Assembly (NCBI GenBank): GCA_018806915.1
Contig: JAGKQI010000085.1
Location: 992,001-1,056,000, forward strand
DNA length: 64,000 bases
Reading direction: 5' to 3'
DNA from: Phytophthora colocasiae
Lineage: Eukaryota > Oomycota > Peronosporomycetes > Peronosporales > Peronosporaceae
Part shown: positions 49,624 through 58,634 of the stretch, piece by piece
Numbering within the stretch: position 1 is the stretch's first letter
How the letters are laid out: every line of letters starts with the position of its first letter
Position numbers and translations under genes: made by a program
The notes under the pieces: generated by a model
The model's database searches: none
Seen by the model: only the letters and a program-made list of their open reading frames with translations
What the model was told of the DNA's origin: nothing

Positions 49624-50814
49624 CTAAAATTCAGTGACATACAGGCACACAGCTGTGCCAATATCGTACGAGTTGCCCGTGTACTTCAGCAAACCCGTCT
49701 TGCTGTTCACCTTGAAGACGTACATGTCGTTCGAGTTCTGGTTCGCAACAATGAGCCAATCCTGGTAAATCGTGAATCCACGCGGGACCTTGCCACGAGT
49801 GCTCTCCCAGCCCAGTGACGTAATGGTGTGATCGTTCTCGTCAATCTTAAAGATCGCAATGGAGTCGTGGCCACGGTTTGACGTGTACAAGAACTTTCCG
49901 TTGGTGGACAGGTGAATGTCAGCGCTGGAACTGCTGTTCTTAAAGTCTCCCGGGAGCGTTTTAATGTTCTGCAGGGCCTTGGTCGATAGCTGAGCTGCCT
50001 TCTTGTTGATTTTGTACACGCCCACCGTGTTAGCAATCTCATCCACAACATACGCAACGGTTCCATCCGGGTGGAGCGCCATGTGACGTGGTCCAGATCC
50101 AGGTGGACGGATAACAGTCTTTAGACTCTTGAGCGTTTGCTTCTTCGCGTCAAGGTCATATTGCAGCAGCTCGTCACTTCCAAGGTTAGCAGCCACGACG
50201 TGCTTGGAGTTGGGCAGCCACGTGGTGCTGTGGATGTGACCCGTGGCCTGCTGATCCATGACTACTTGACTTCCGTTCAGGAACTCCTGGTTGAAGCTCT
50301 CCTTAGCGAGAGAGCCGTCCTCGTTCAACGGGAACATGGTGAGACTGCCACCATAGTTGGAGATCACAACGAAGTCCTCTTCCGGGCTCAGCGAGATGTG
50401 CGTCGGTGATCCACCGTGAGTCTCAAGCGTGTTAAGAAGCTCCAGCGTGCCGTCATTGTTCAACGTAAGCGCCGACACGAAACCGGTCTGAGTACCGGGG
50501 TTGTCCTCAGATTTGTCACTGACAGCGTTGATGGCGTAGATCACACGTTCGCCCGTGTTGAACGCCTTGGTTGAGCCCTGGACGTACATGGGGTTGATGC
50601 CAAGAGGTGTGACTCCCCATGGGGTAAGCGTTCCATCGGTAGTATCGAACTTGTACGTGTAGATACCCTTGCCCGTGCCATTGATCCAGCCTTCATCGCG
50701 CGTGTACGTGCCGGCGAAGAGGATTGGCTGCGTGTTAGTCTGTTGCTGGGGCGAACCGGCTGAAGCACTGGCCACAGCGGCCGCGAAGGTGAGAGCGAGA
50801 GTGGAGAAGCGCAT
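49624..50814 (-). CDS. Secreted seven-bladed beta-propeller lactonase-like protein, copy 3
   Basis: A 396-residue single-exon paralogue. The ATG at 50814 is chosen for its signal peptide (MRFSTLALTFAAAVASASA). Motifs are QPILFAGTYTRDEGWINGTG, PTHISLSPEEDFVVISNYGG, GHIHSTTWLPNSKHVVAANL, SGPRHMALHPDGTVAYVVDE, DIHLSTNGKFLYTSNRGHDS and VPRGFTIYQDWLIVANQNS. It is closer to copy 1 than to copy 2 in several stretches (TRDEGW, TGKG, YTYKFDTTDG, DNPGTQTGFVSALTL). Predicted extracellular, with glycosylation sites. It is separated from the other two by about 5 kb of transposon debris. Confidence 0.87.
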   Translation of the reverse strand: MRFSTLALTFAAAVASASAGSPQQQTNTQPILFAGTYTRDEGWINGTGKGIYTYKFDTTDGTLTPWGVTPLGINPMYVQGSTKAFNTGERVIYAINAVSDKSEDNPGTQTGFVSALTLNNDGTLELLNTLETHGGSPTHISLSPEEDFVVISNYGGSLTMFPLNEDGSLAKESFNQEFLNGSQVVMDQQATGHIHSTTWLPNSKHVVAANLGSDELLQYDLDAKKQTLKSLKTVIRPPGSGPRHMALHPDGTVAYVVDEIANTVGVYKINKKAAQLSTKALQNIKTLPGDFKNSSSSADIHLSTNGKFLYTSNRGHDSIAIFKIDENDHTITSLGWESTRGKVPRGFTIYQDWLIVANQNSNDMYVFKVNSKTGLLKYTGNSYDIGTAVCLYVTEF

Positions 50815-51595
50815 CCTAGCTCGAGACTGCAAATACCGGTAGAGGAATGAGGCGATAGTCGCTCGATTCGGTTCACTGCGTACAAGCACGAGTCTCTCTA
50901 ACGGTCTTGAATTGTTATCATCTATGTACTACATAGTATGTAGACTGCTTTGCTGCCAGACACATCCATTTTTCATATCATGGGAACCCAAACGATCTTT
51001 ACATGTGTGGGGGCGGAAGGTGCAAGATGTCGGCATCTGTGGTCGACAATGACAGCCGCCTTGTTGCGGATGGCAGTGTTCAGAGCTGATTTCTTCCTTT
51101 TAGCTTCGGAAGTTCTGATAGAAGAGCGTTGGAGCACAACTCCCGACTTTCAACCATGTACTAGTACATGTACTACATGTAGTAACGTCGAAGCCGATTA
51201 AAATGTGGTGCGATTTAGTCAATTGAGGTTACGTACATGTAGAAGCGTGAGGGTGACAAAGTTTACGATAGGGAAAACATAAACACCTCTCCGCAGAGAT
51301 TATCTTGAAGATTTTCTGTTCACCACGTTGACAGCCTTCTTTTAGGAAGTGGCACGCTCTCTAAAGTCACGCTCTCTAGACACCGCATAGTGCTTCTTGG
51401 TGGGGCGTGCGGCAAATACGTCTCTCCATCATGGAGTCCATGAATGCTTCGAAGAAGGAGATATCCGGTAGATCGACAGGTACCCAGCGGCATCTTGAAA
51501 CTGACCCTGGAATTTGTTGGATATCATAATTCCCACATCCTGCATATCATTCAAATGGCTGCAGTATCGCAAGGCGAACAGCAAATAGCTCATCT
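50815..51595. other. Intergenic region
   Basis: No gene is supported. It contains the palindromes CATGTACTAGTACATG (about 51155-51170) and TACTACATGTAGTA directly after, similar in style to those in the LTR element. Confidence 0.4.
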
Positions 51596-53247
51596 TTAAT
51601 CTGCGTAGGTTAGCCTTGTATCTAGACTTTGTCCAGAAGAGCCCGTCTTATCATCATCATCGTTGGCTTCTTGTACAACTGACGCCCACTGGGCCATCTT
51701 CTTCATGCCGTCGATGGTCAGCAGCTCCACGAACTCTGGATGCGCCTGCCACGCGAACAACCACTCTTGCTCCCGGATGTAGTCGTCCTGGTCGAGGTCG
51801 GCTTCACGGAAGATCTGATTCACGGCAAGAGGAATCTCTTTTTCTACCTCCTCCATCAGCTCCTCAATAGCCTGGACGCTACTCGCCACGGCAGCGTCTT
51901 GAACGGATGACAGCTCTTCAACCTGCTCGTTCGCCATGTGAATCTTCACTTGGTCACGCAGAAGCCTGGGGAACAACTTTTTCACAGCTCGAATTCGGCG
52001 TTGCATGGCGTGAGTAAGCTCCTCGCGTGTGATTTTGCCGTCTCCATTTTTGTTAACAACTTCGAACAGATTGTGAGCCTTTTGCTCAAAAGTGCCCTTA
52101 GTCATAAGATACACCCCCACCACGAATTCATCCAGGGTAAGCCAATCTTTTGGCGTCGCGTGGGTCTCGAAACTGGAAAACACCGCGCCAGCAAGAGCGG
52201 CGCTGTCACTGATGTCCTTCATGTCTTCATATTCATCGCTGAGGGCCATACAGGCCGCAGTGAACCCGCCGTAATACAGCTTGTCATCCTTGTCAGCATA
52301 GTCGCTGAAGACAGCAGCCAAATCGCTGTAGTTTTGAGCAGAAATGCCCCCTTTGATGCGGCGGGATGCCCTAGCCTTCGCCTCTCGTTTAGCTGATTCG
52401 TCGTCTTCATCGCTTGTACTTTCGGTGTTAGCGACACCGCTGTCTTTTCTTGAAGTCGATGTAGATTTCATTGTGGACGCAGTAGGAACAGGTGGTCGTT
52501 CAGGTTTAGCCGCGGTCTGCGAAATTGATCGTGGTGCTGTTCCGTAGACTTTCCGTGCCCGACCAATGAATGCATTGAGTTGCGTCAGTGCAACGTCATC
52601 GAAGAAGAGCTGAATGGCATTAGCATGGAGGAACGACGACACCTCGAACGTCACTTTAAAGTTAACTTCACAGCTTCCAGGAGTAGAACAAGGCTTAAAC
52701 ATCCACTCGCTATCATCACCATACACCACACAACACTACAGTTTAGTAACTACCAAAGCTCCCACAAGATACTCTCACTTAGCAACTTCAACCAACCTTT
52801 CGATCCGCTTAAACGTCGGTGAATCAATTGCCTTCGTCGCGACTTTATTAGGTCTACAGCAGCAGCAAAATATCAACATTTGACTCAGGACAATGATAAC
52901 TACCAGTCGGAGACGCACCGGATCATGAGTACGCGTGACGTGTAGGACTCTGTGAAGATATTGAAGCCCACGCGCAAAACTGCTTCCATAACATTGTCAT
53001 TGGGGCGGCGCAGCACTCGTGATTCGACGCAGAAGGGCAGGAACTCGCTGTAGTGAGCCACATCCGCCACTACATCGAACATTTCGGAACACGAGAACGG
53101 CACCACCCGCGTCTCCGTGTGTGACTTGACCAGCGAACGTGATGGTGACGGGAACGAGAAGAACGAGGCGCGACTCGTTACGAACGGATTCCTTGTCCGT
53201 AAGACGCGCAGGTGCCGAAAAGCACCAGAACGCATCAGCATCGCCAT
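51596..53247 (-). CDS. COQ10: COQ10-type START domain fused to EF-hand protein
   Basis: Three exons on the minus strand: 53247-52919, 52853-52779 and 52709-51596, giving 505 residues. The N-terminus is Arg/Ser/Phe-rich, as in a mitochondrial presequence. A COQ10 START domain follows (about 45-195): SCSEMFDVVADVAHYSEFLP, VLRVGFNIFTESYTSRV, then ANEWMFKPCSTPGSCEVNFK and VTFEVSSFLHANAIQLFFDD. COQ10 binds coenzyme Q and supports respiratory electron transfer. Without a stop, the same frame continues through a Ser/Glu linker into an EF-hand region. That region has loops near 270 (ADKDDKLYYGGF, degenerate), 351 (VNKNGDGKITREEL) and 435 (ADLDQDDYIREQEW). This implies calcium binding by a ubiquinone-associated protein. 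Exons 1-2 are deduced from frame and family continuity; the fusion point itself lies inside exon 3. Confidence 0.78.
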
Positions 53248-53289
53248 CAACCTCTCACTTGTGCAATGGCCTATATAACGGTTTTACGA

Positions 53290-53294
53290 CCAAT
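53290..53294 (+). promoter_or_regulatory. CCAAT box between COQ10 fusion and small gene
   Basis: CCAAT within GACCAATCAGAAG, in the 149-bp space between the divergent starts at 53247 and 53397. Confidence 0.4.
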
Positions 53295-53396
53295 CAGAAG
53301 ACGAATAGTTTCGCATCAATAGCTTTGGACGATAAGATGTCGAGCTTCATCCCTGAGGTGCGAACGGTTGACTACAATGGCTGCAAGTGACTGTTG

Positions 53397-53806
53397 ATGA
53401 CGAATGAGCTCCTCATTGATGCCGTACAGACAATCGCACCAGAAGTCCCGCTGACGAAGGAGCTGGAGACGCTGCTGGAGTTCCTGACGCACCAGAAGTC
53501 GTTTCTAGTGGCGGACAATCGCGAGTTTAATGGTTGAGAGCAATGATGGGTGTTTGGTTGTTGAGCTGGGTGCTAATCTATTGTGCGGACAGACTTAGCG
53601 CAGTTGAGCGAGAAGGAGCTGGACGTCAAGATCCGCGAGCTCGAGAACTGGAACTTCAGACTCAACCTCGACGAAGGTGCGTTTCTTTCGTGTTGTAAAC
53701 TTCAGATACTGAGATTGAAGCAAACGTTGGTGATGTCGTGTTGGCGGCAACTTCTTCAGCAAAGGAAATGCAAGACAGTATCAACATCGGGATCGTCGAA
53801 AAATGA
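53397..53806 (+). CDS. Small unknown helical protein, 106 residues
   Basis: Three exons deduced from frame and splice motifs: 53397-53532, 53593-53676 and 53706-53806. The product reads MTNELLIDAVQTIAPEVPLT, then ELETLLEFLTHQKSFLVADN, then LAQLSEKELDVKIRELENWN, and ends INIGIVEK. It is acidic, helical and likely forms a short coiled coil. I do not recognise the family. Both introns are phase 1. The same frame is open upstream from an ATG at 53337 except for one TGA at 53388-53390, so either the start is 53397 or an N-terminal extension was lost to a nonsense change. Confidence 0.5.
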
Positions 53807-54183
53807 CCTGATCTATCGCCACCATTTTGCACTGACTCCCGGTAATATATGTCGGCAAGGTCCTCGTTTGCTAGTCGTATTAAAGCTTGTCTCTTCTTAC
53901 TCTGGTACTAGTACTGCAGTCCAAAAAAACTCATTTGAAGCGAGAACTCCCTGACAGCGCCGTCGGCGCAGGTGCAATTGTTGACTGGGCATTTTCGTTT
54001 ACATGGTGTAAGTAGAGCTGGAAAAGGTGTACATGTACCCATCCAGTTTGAACGCCATATCGTACTTAGTCGAACTCCACATAAGGAATGTTCAGGCGGT
54101 GCTGCTGACCCGTACATTTCCCCGCAACACGCCGATCGCCGACGCATGCAAACACGGCAACTAGCAGCGACAATAGCAGCATC

Positions 54184-56169
54184 ATGTCGTCTCCAGCAAT
54201 AGCGTCTCCAAAAGTCGCCACGAAGAAGCGCACACGACGGCAATGTTCCCAGTCTGAATGCACCAAAGTGGACGCTGGAGGAGGGTTCTGCGTGGCCCAC
54301 GGAGGCGGTAAAAAGTGCTCCTTCCCAGGCTGCACGAAAGGTTATCAGACCGGAGGATTCTGCCGACGACACGGTGGTGGTGCACGTTGTCAAGTGGCTG
54401 GATGTACAAAGGTGGACGCTGGTAAGGGCCTCTGTCGAGCTCATGGAGGCGGCAGGCGCTGTCAAATCACTGGATGCCCTAAGGCTGACGTTGGGGGAGG
54501 GTTTTGCACGGCTCACGGAGGTGGTAAGCGTTGCTCCGAGCCAGGATGTACCAAGATTGACCAGGGAGGAGGGAAGTGCCGAGCACACGGCGGTGCAAGA
54601 CGATGTCGACGACGGAATTGCCACCAGCCAGCTCGAGGTGCCTCAGGATTCTGTTCGGAACATGGTGGCTCTCGCGTATGCTCGGTTATGAGCTGTCGGA
54701 GGCTTGTTCGATCTCCGAGCGATAATGGAACGATGTGTGCCACTTGCACAAGAAGTCAAAAACAGAGACTTGCAGTGGCCCAAACGCAGATGAGAGCGAA
54801 CGAAAACGCAGCCAGTGATCACTCCAATGAAAGTCCGCGAAATAGTGCAATACCAACACCAGAAGGTTCGGGCGCGTCTGTGCTAGCGTCGTTTCCACCA
54901 ATGTCTCCTCCGGATTCAGCAAATGCGCGATGTGACGGCTCTCAGGTTGCCAATTGTTTGGACAATGGCTGTGCGCGCAGCTTTGGTGGAAACTGCAACT
55001 GTGTCGAGGACTGCACGTGTAATAGTCCCACGTCGTTGTCAACGTCACGGATGGTTCCGATGCTCACAAGCAGCAATACAATTACAAACGTTGCTACATC
55101 CACGACCCAGATAGCCAGCAGCGAATTCCAACCTCTCCTCAGAAGTATCAGCTTGTCGACGCCGAAAACAATGTTACTGCCGCGGTTTGTACTTCAGATC
55201 AAGCCATGTTCGAGTTTGGAGATTAATACCATCACAGCGATGCTCGGAACGATGCCGGGTATAAGAAGTGTCCATCCAATTCCAGAGAAGTCTGCTCAGG
55301 TATCTTCGAGTGGCACAAAGACAGCAGGTGAAAACGAAGGGGCTCCATCAGCACGCCTTCTTACAGTGCGGGGCGATCAGTCACTTGACCTGAAAATGGC
55401 TTTGGCCCCTCTCAGAAGTCTACAGCTTGCTGAAGTAAACGTTATTGAACAGTCTTCAACTCCATGGACGAGAAAAGAAGTGGTTCTGCATGTACCGGAC
55501 ATGATGTGCCCAGGTAACTGTGGTTCATCTGTGTTCAATGCTGTTCGAACAGTGGAAGGGGTAGAGGCCGTAAGGCTGCGTTTTGAGAACCGGCAAGTTG
55601 TTATACGCGGGGATCTGGATGTCGATGCTGTTCAAACGGCAGTGACGGATATTGGTTTCGACTCCACGATACATTCCGAGGTCCCACTGCCCCGCCGATA
55701 TCGATTTCGTGTCAGTGACTTGAGTGACGTGGGGTTAACCGGTGCAAAGCTAAAAGACGCATTGATATCACTCGAGGGTGTGGAGAACCTCGTGCTTTTG
55801 CCAGACCGGGTTGAAGTTTTGGTAATAGCAATGTTGCTGGATTCAGCACCGCTTGTGGAAGCTGCTAAATGTGTTGGTTATGAGATGCTCGAGCTGTCAG
55901 AAGAATCGTGGGGGATTCCGATGGAGGTTGCACCTCCTCGAGGTTCCTCGAACCGTGCAGCTTCACCTTCTATGAGAGAATACCATGAGTGTGATATGAA
56001 CATTTGTCCTCAAAACGGTTGTCCGAGATACATGACGACCGTAGCACATACTGCAGCGCTAGCCGTTGGCTGGGCCGTGCCCGGCTGTGGTATGTCTTCT
56101 GGAGGCGAGTGCACATGCGGGGATAGCTGTAAGTGCGAAGGTTGTCCCGAGCACAATCCTACTAGTTAA
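54184..56169 (+). CDS. WRKY19-like zinc-finger repeats with HMA-like domains and Cys clusters
   Basis: A 661-residue single-exon protein. After a basic start (SPKVATKKRTRRQC) come six to seven repeats of about 24 residues, of type C..PGCTK....GGFC..HGGG.RC (about 20-185). These are the zinc finger known from plant WRKY19-like and oomycete proteins. Next is a Ser/Pro linker with a Cys cluster (CNCVEDCTC, about 270-282). Three ferredoxin-like HMA-type stretches follow (about 335-425, 432-500, 505-570); only the middle one keeps metal-binding cysteines (VPDMMCPGNCGSSV, a CxxxC variant). A metallothionein-like end reads ECTCGDSCKCEGCPEH. The combination suggests a metal-responsive nucleic-acid-binding protein. 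No ligand or target can be read from sequence. Confidence 0.75.
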   Translation: MSSPAIASPKVATKKRTRRQCSQSECTKVDAGGGFCVAHGGGKKCSFPGCTKGYQTGGFCRRHGGGARCQVAGCTKVDAGKGLCRAHGGGRRCQITGCPKADVGGGFCTAHGGGKRCSEPGCTKIDQGGGKCRAHGGARRCRRRNCHQPARGASGFCSEHGGSRVCSVMSCRRLVRSPSDNGTMCATCTRSQKQRLAVAQTQMRANENAASDHSNESPRNSAIPTPEGSGASVLASFPPMSPPDSANARCDGSQVANCLDNGCARSFGGNCNCVEDCTCNSPTSLSTSRMVPMLTSSNTITNVATSTTQIASSEFQPLLRSISLSTPKTMLLPRFVLQIKPCSSLEINTITAMLGTMPGIRSVHPIPEKSAQVSSSGTKTAGENEGAPSARLLTVRGDQSLDLKMALAPLRSLQLAEVNVIEQSSTPWTRKEVVLHVPDMMCPGNCGSSVFNAVRTVEGVEAVRLRFENRQVVIRGDLDVDAVQTAVTDIGFDSTIHSEVPLPRRYRFRVSDLSDVGLTGAKLKDALISLEGVENLVLLPDRVEVLVIAMLLDSAPLVEAAKCVGYEMLELSEESWGIPMEVAPPRGSSNRAASPSMREYHECDMNICPQNGCPRYMTTVAHTAALAVGWAVPGCGMSSGGECTCGDSCKCEGCPEHNPTS

Positions 56170-58516
56170 ATATTTTTTCTCCAAGCTGGTACTGCGCGTG
56201 GCTGAATTGGAATGTGCCCGAAACTCTTGAATTTTACGTCTGGTATTGCTTTTTGGCCAGGGATGTACGCGTCGTGCGCACTTTGGCGTTTTCGTTGTCG
56301 TTCTATCCGCCGGACCTGCTCCTTACTGAAGTCCCGCGCTTTGGAAGCTTCAGTAGAGTTGAACAGTAACACTGATTTTGGCGACGCGTTGCTGTCATTG
56401 TTTTCGGGGCGAGGGGGGAGCTGTTTCCGCTTCTGTTTGCGCTCTTCGATCTGCTGGAGTCTCAATCGCTTTGTCTTTGCGTACTCTATAGCAATCCGTG
56501 ATCGCTCATCCAAGTCTTCCTTTGACGTCTGTTTATATTGGCCACACAAGGGTGAGCAATAGAATTCATGTAGAGCAGCAACCGAAGTGGCCAACGTACT
56601 GGAGACGAAAACGGTAGTGATCCAGGTTGAAGACCATCATCCGCAGCATCTTGTCGTAGTTTTGATGCACGCTCCAGCATCATTGCCTCTTGTTCTTTCT
56701 GTAGTTTATACAGCAAAATCTTTTGCTTGGCATCCAGTCGTTCCTGTTTCCGCTACGAGAAGATATATGATTATCTTAGCAAACAGATTTAACCAATCCA
56801 ACATTACGGACCTACCTTTGCTTCAACAGCATCACGCTTCATTTGAAGTTCACGTCTTCGTTGCTCTCGCTCTTCTTCCTTTTGCTTCTTTTCCTGTTTC
56901 CACTGCTCCAGTAAGCGTTCTGTCTTCTCTCGCGACTTCAGTTTTGTTCTACTACCCTGTTTCGAGAAAGTTTTGGAATTGGTGTTACCTGGATTTCCAT
57001 CCTGATCTAAATTTTCAAGCATTTGTCCATCAGCGTCAAAGCCGCACTGAACAATTTGTTGACGTTCTTCTTCCTTTCGCGCTTTCCACTCCCGGATCAC
57101 GCGTTTTTTCTCCTCCACAAGCTCTAGGTGTCGAAGATACCACTCAAAATGCGAGCGGATTGTGCTTTCCGTCTGGGTGACAATCGTTCGCATGCATTTG
57201 CGGAGGAAACGCGAGACGCAAGTCTCATAATCTGTTGGAAGCTTTGTTTTCGGTTGTCCTTCGTGGTTGGAATCTTGATTTGTTGCGGCACAAAACTGAG
57301 TTTCAGGAGGAAGTAGCTGTTGAAGCAATAAGTCGTCAGTGAGACCGCACTTTACCAATAACGTAGCAAATGTAGAATGCTCGCGGTGGTCCCACCCACC
57401 CTGCAAGCCTCCTGACCGAAGAATTGCGTCGTTCAGACTACGAACTCGATCAACCATACCCAATTCATCTGGAGTTCCAAATCTTGCTGCTGAGTCCTCG
57501 TCTTGATTTACACTCTTGACATTCTCAGCTCCGTAGCCACTTTCACTTTGCTTTCGTAAAAAGGAAACATGCCGGGAAATTAAAGCCGCCGTGCTATTCA
57601 GATGCATCATCTTTGGCCCCAGGAATGCCGTACTAGCTCCGCCTCGACGTAACTGCGGCAGAGTCTCATTTTCCCAACTATCCAATTTCTCCATGAAGAC
57701 TGCAAGGTCTTTCTTAAGGATTCTCTCTTCTAAGACATACTCCTCCAACTGCCTCCGTTGTTGTAGTCGGAACGTTTCCAGCGCTGCTTCCATCATATCA
57801 ATGGTTTCCTGAAGTTCCGAGAAAAATTGTTCTCCATTTTCTATCTCCATGACCTTCGCCTGTACACTGTTCACCTTGTTGCTCAATTTACTCAATTCTT
57901 GCTTCATTTTATACACATCTTGCTCTCTCACTGTTTCCATTTCTTCAACCAACTTGTTAATCTCAGCCGCCGATACAAAATTCGTAGATGAACTGGAAGT
58001 TCCTGCTCCAGCGAAGAAGCTCTGCCACGATGCCCTGCATTCTTTCTCCAGCATGGCAACCCTCGCCTTGTACTGCAGTTGCTTCTCCATCCATTCCGCT
58101 TCTTGTTTCCCCATTCTACGTCTGTCATTTCTTTTCTCTTCTTCTTCATATGCCATTCGTCTCCTTACACCAGCGATCTTCCTTGTTGTGTTGATTCTCT
58201 CCGGTGGTCGCAGCTCATCACCTGACCTCTCCCTGCGCTCTGTCTGGACGCCACGACGTGCAGCCGCCACTTTATCTCGCAGTCTAGTGGATGTGGAGGT
58301 GTTCTCTGTGTCCTGCATTCGCTCTTCCACGATGGCGTCCACTGTACGAGATGCTAGCGGGTCTACAGGCTGCTGTATGGAGTAAAGAGTAGAAGAGACG
58401 CCTCCACTATGTTTTAAATGTCTATCCCTAACATCACTATCGCTGATCTCACGCAGTTCTCGTAAGCGATGGAGCTGCTGCCTGCCGAGGCGCCGAGGCT
58501 GCGTGAACTGGTGCAT
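56166..58516 (-). CDS. CCDC112: CCDC112-like coiled-coil protein
   Basis: Three exons on the minus strand: 58516-56816, 56752-56600 and 56528-56166, giving 738 residues, with both introns phase 0. It is mostly charged coiled coil (MKQELSKLSNKVNSVQAKVM, ERILKKDLAVFMEKLDSWEN). A central conserved block (GGWDHREHSTFATLLVKCG, then WYLRHLELVEEKKRVIREWK) resembles CCDC112, a centriolar-satellite protein involved in ciliogenesis. The C-terminus is Lys/Arg/Gln-rich and ends AVPAWRKNI. The family call rests on the central block and overall layout. The frame is open upstream to 58633 without an ATG-led feature, so 58516 (MHQFTQPRR) is taken as start. The stop codon overlaps the stop of the convergent zinc-finger gene. 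Confidence 0.6.
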
Positions 58517-58634
58517 TTGATTGCGGAATGCAGAGTGATGGTGCGTCGCTTCAACTTGTAATGAAACGAACGTTATATTACGTTTCTTTTGTTTATAAAA
58601 AAACGTTTCTCTGGTGCATTCTACGAAGGACAAG

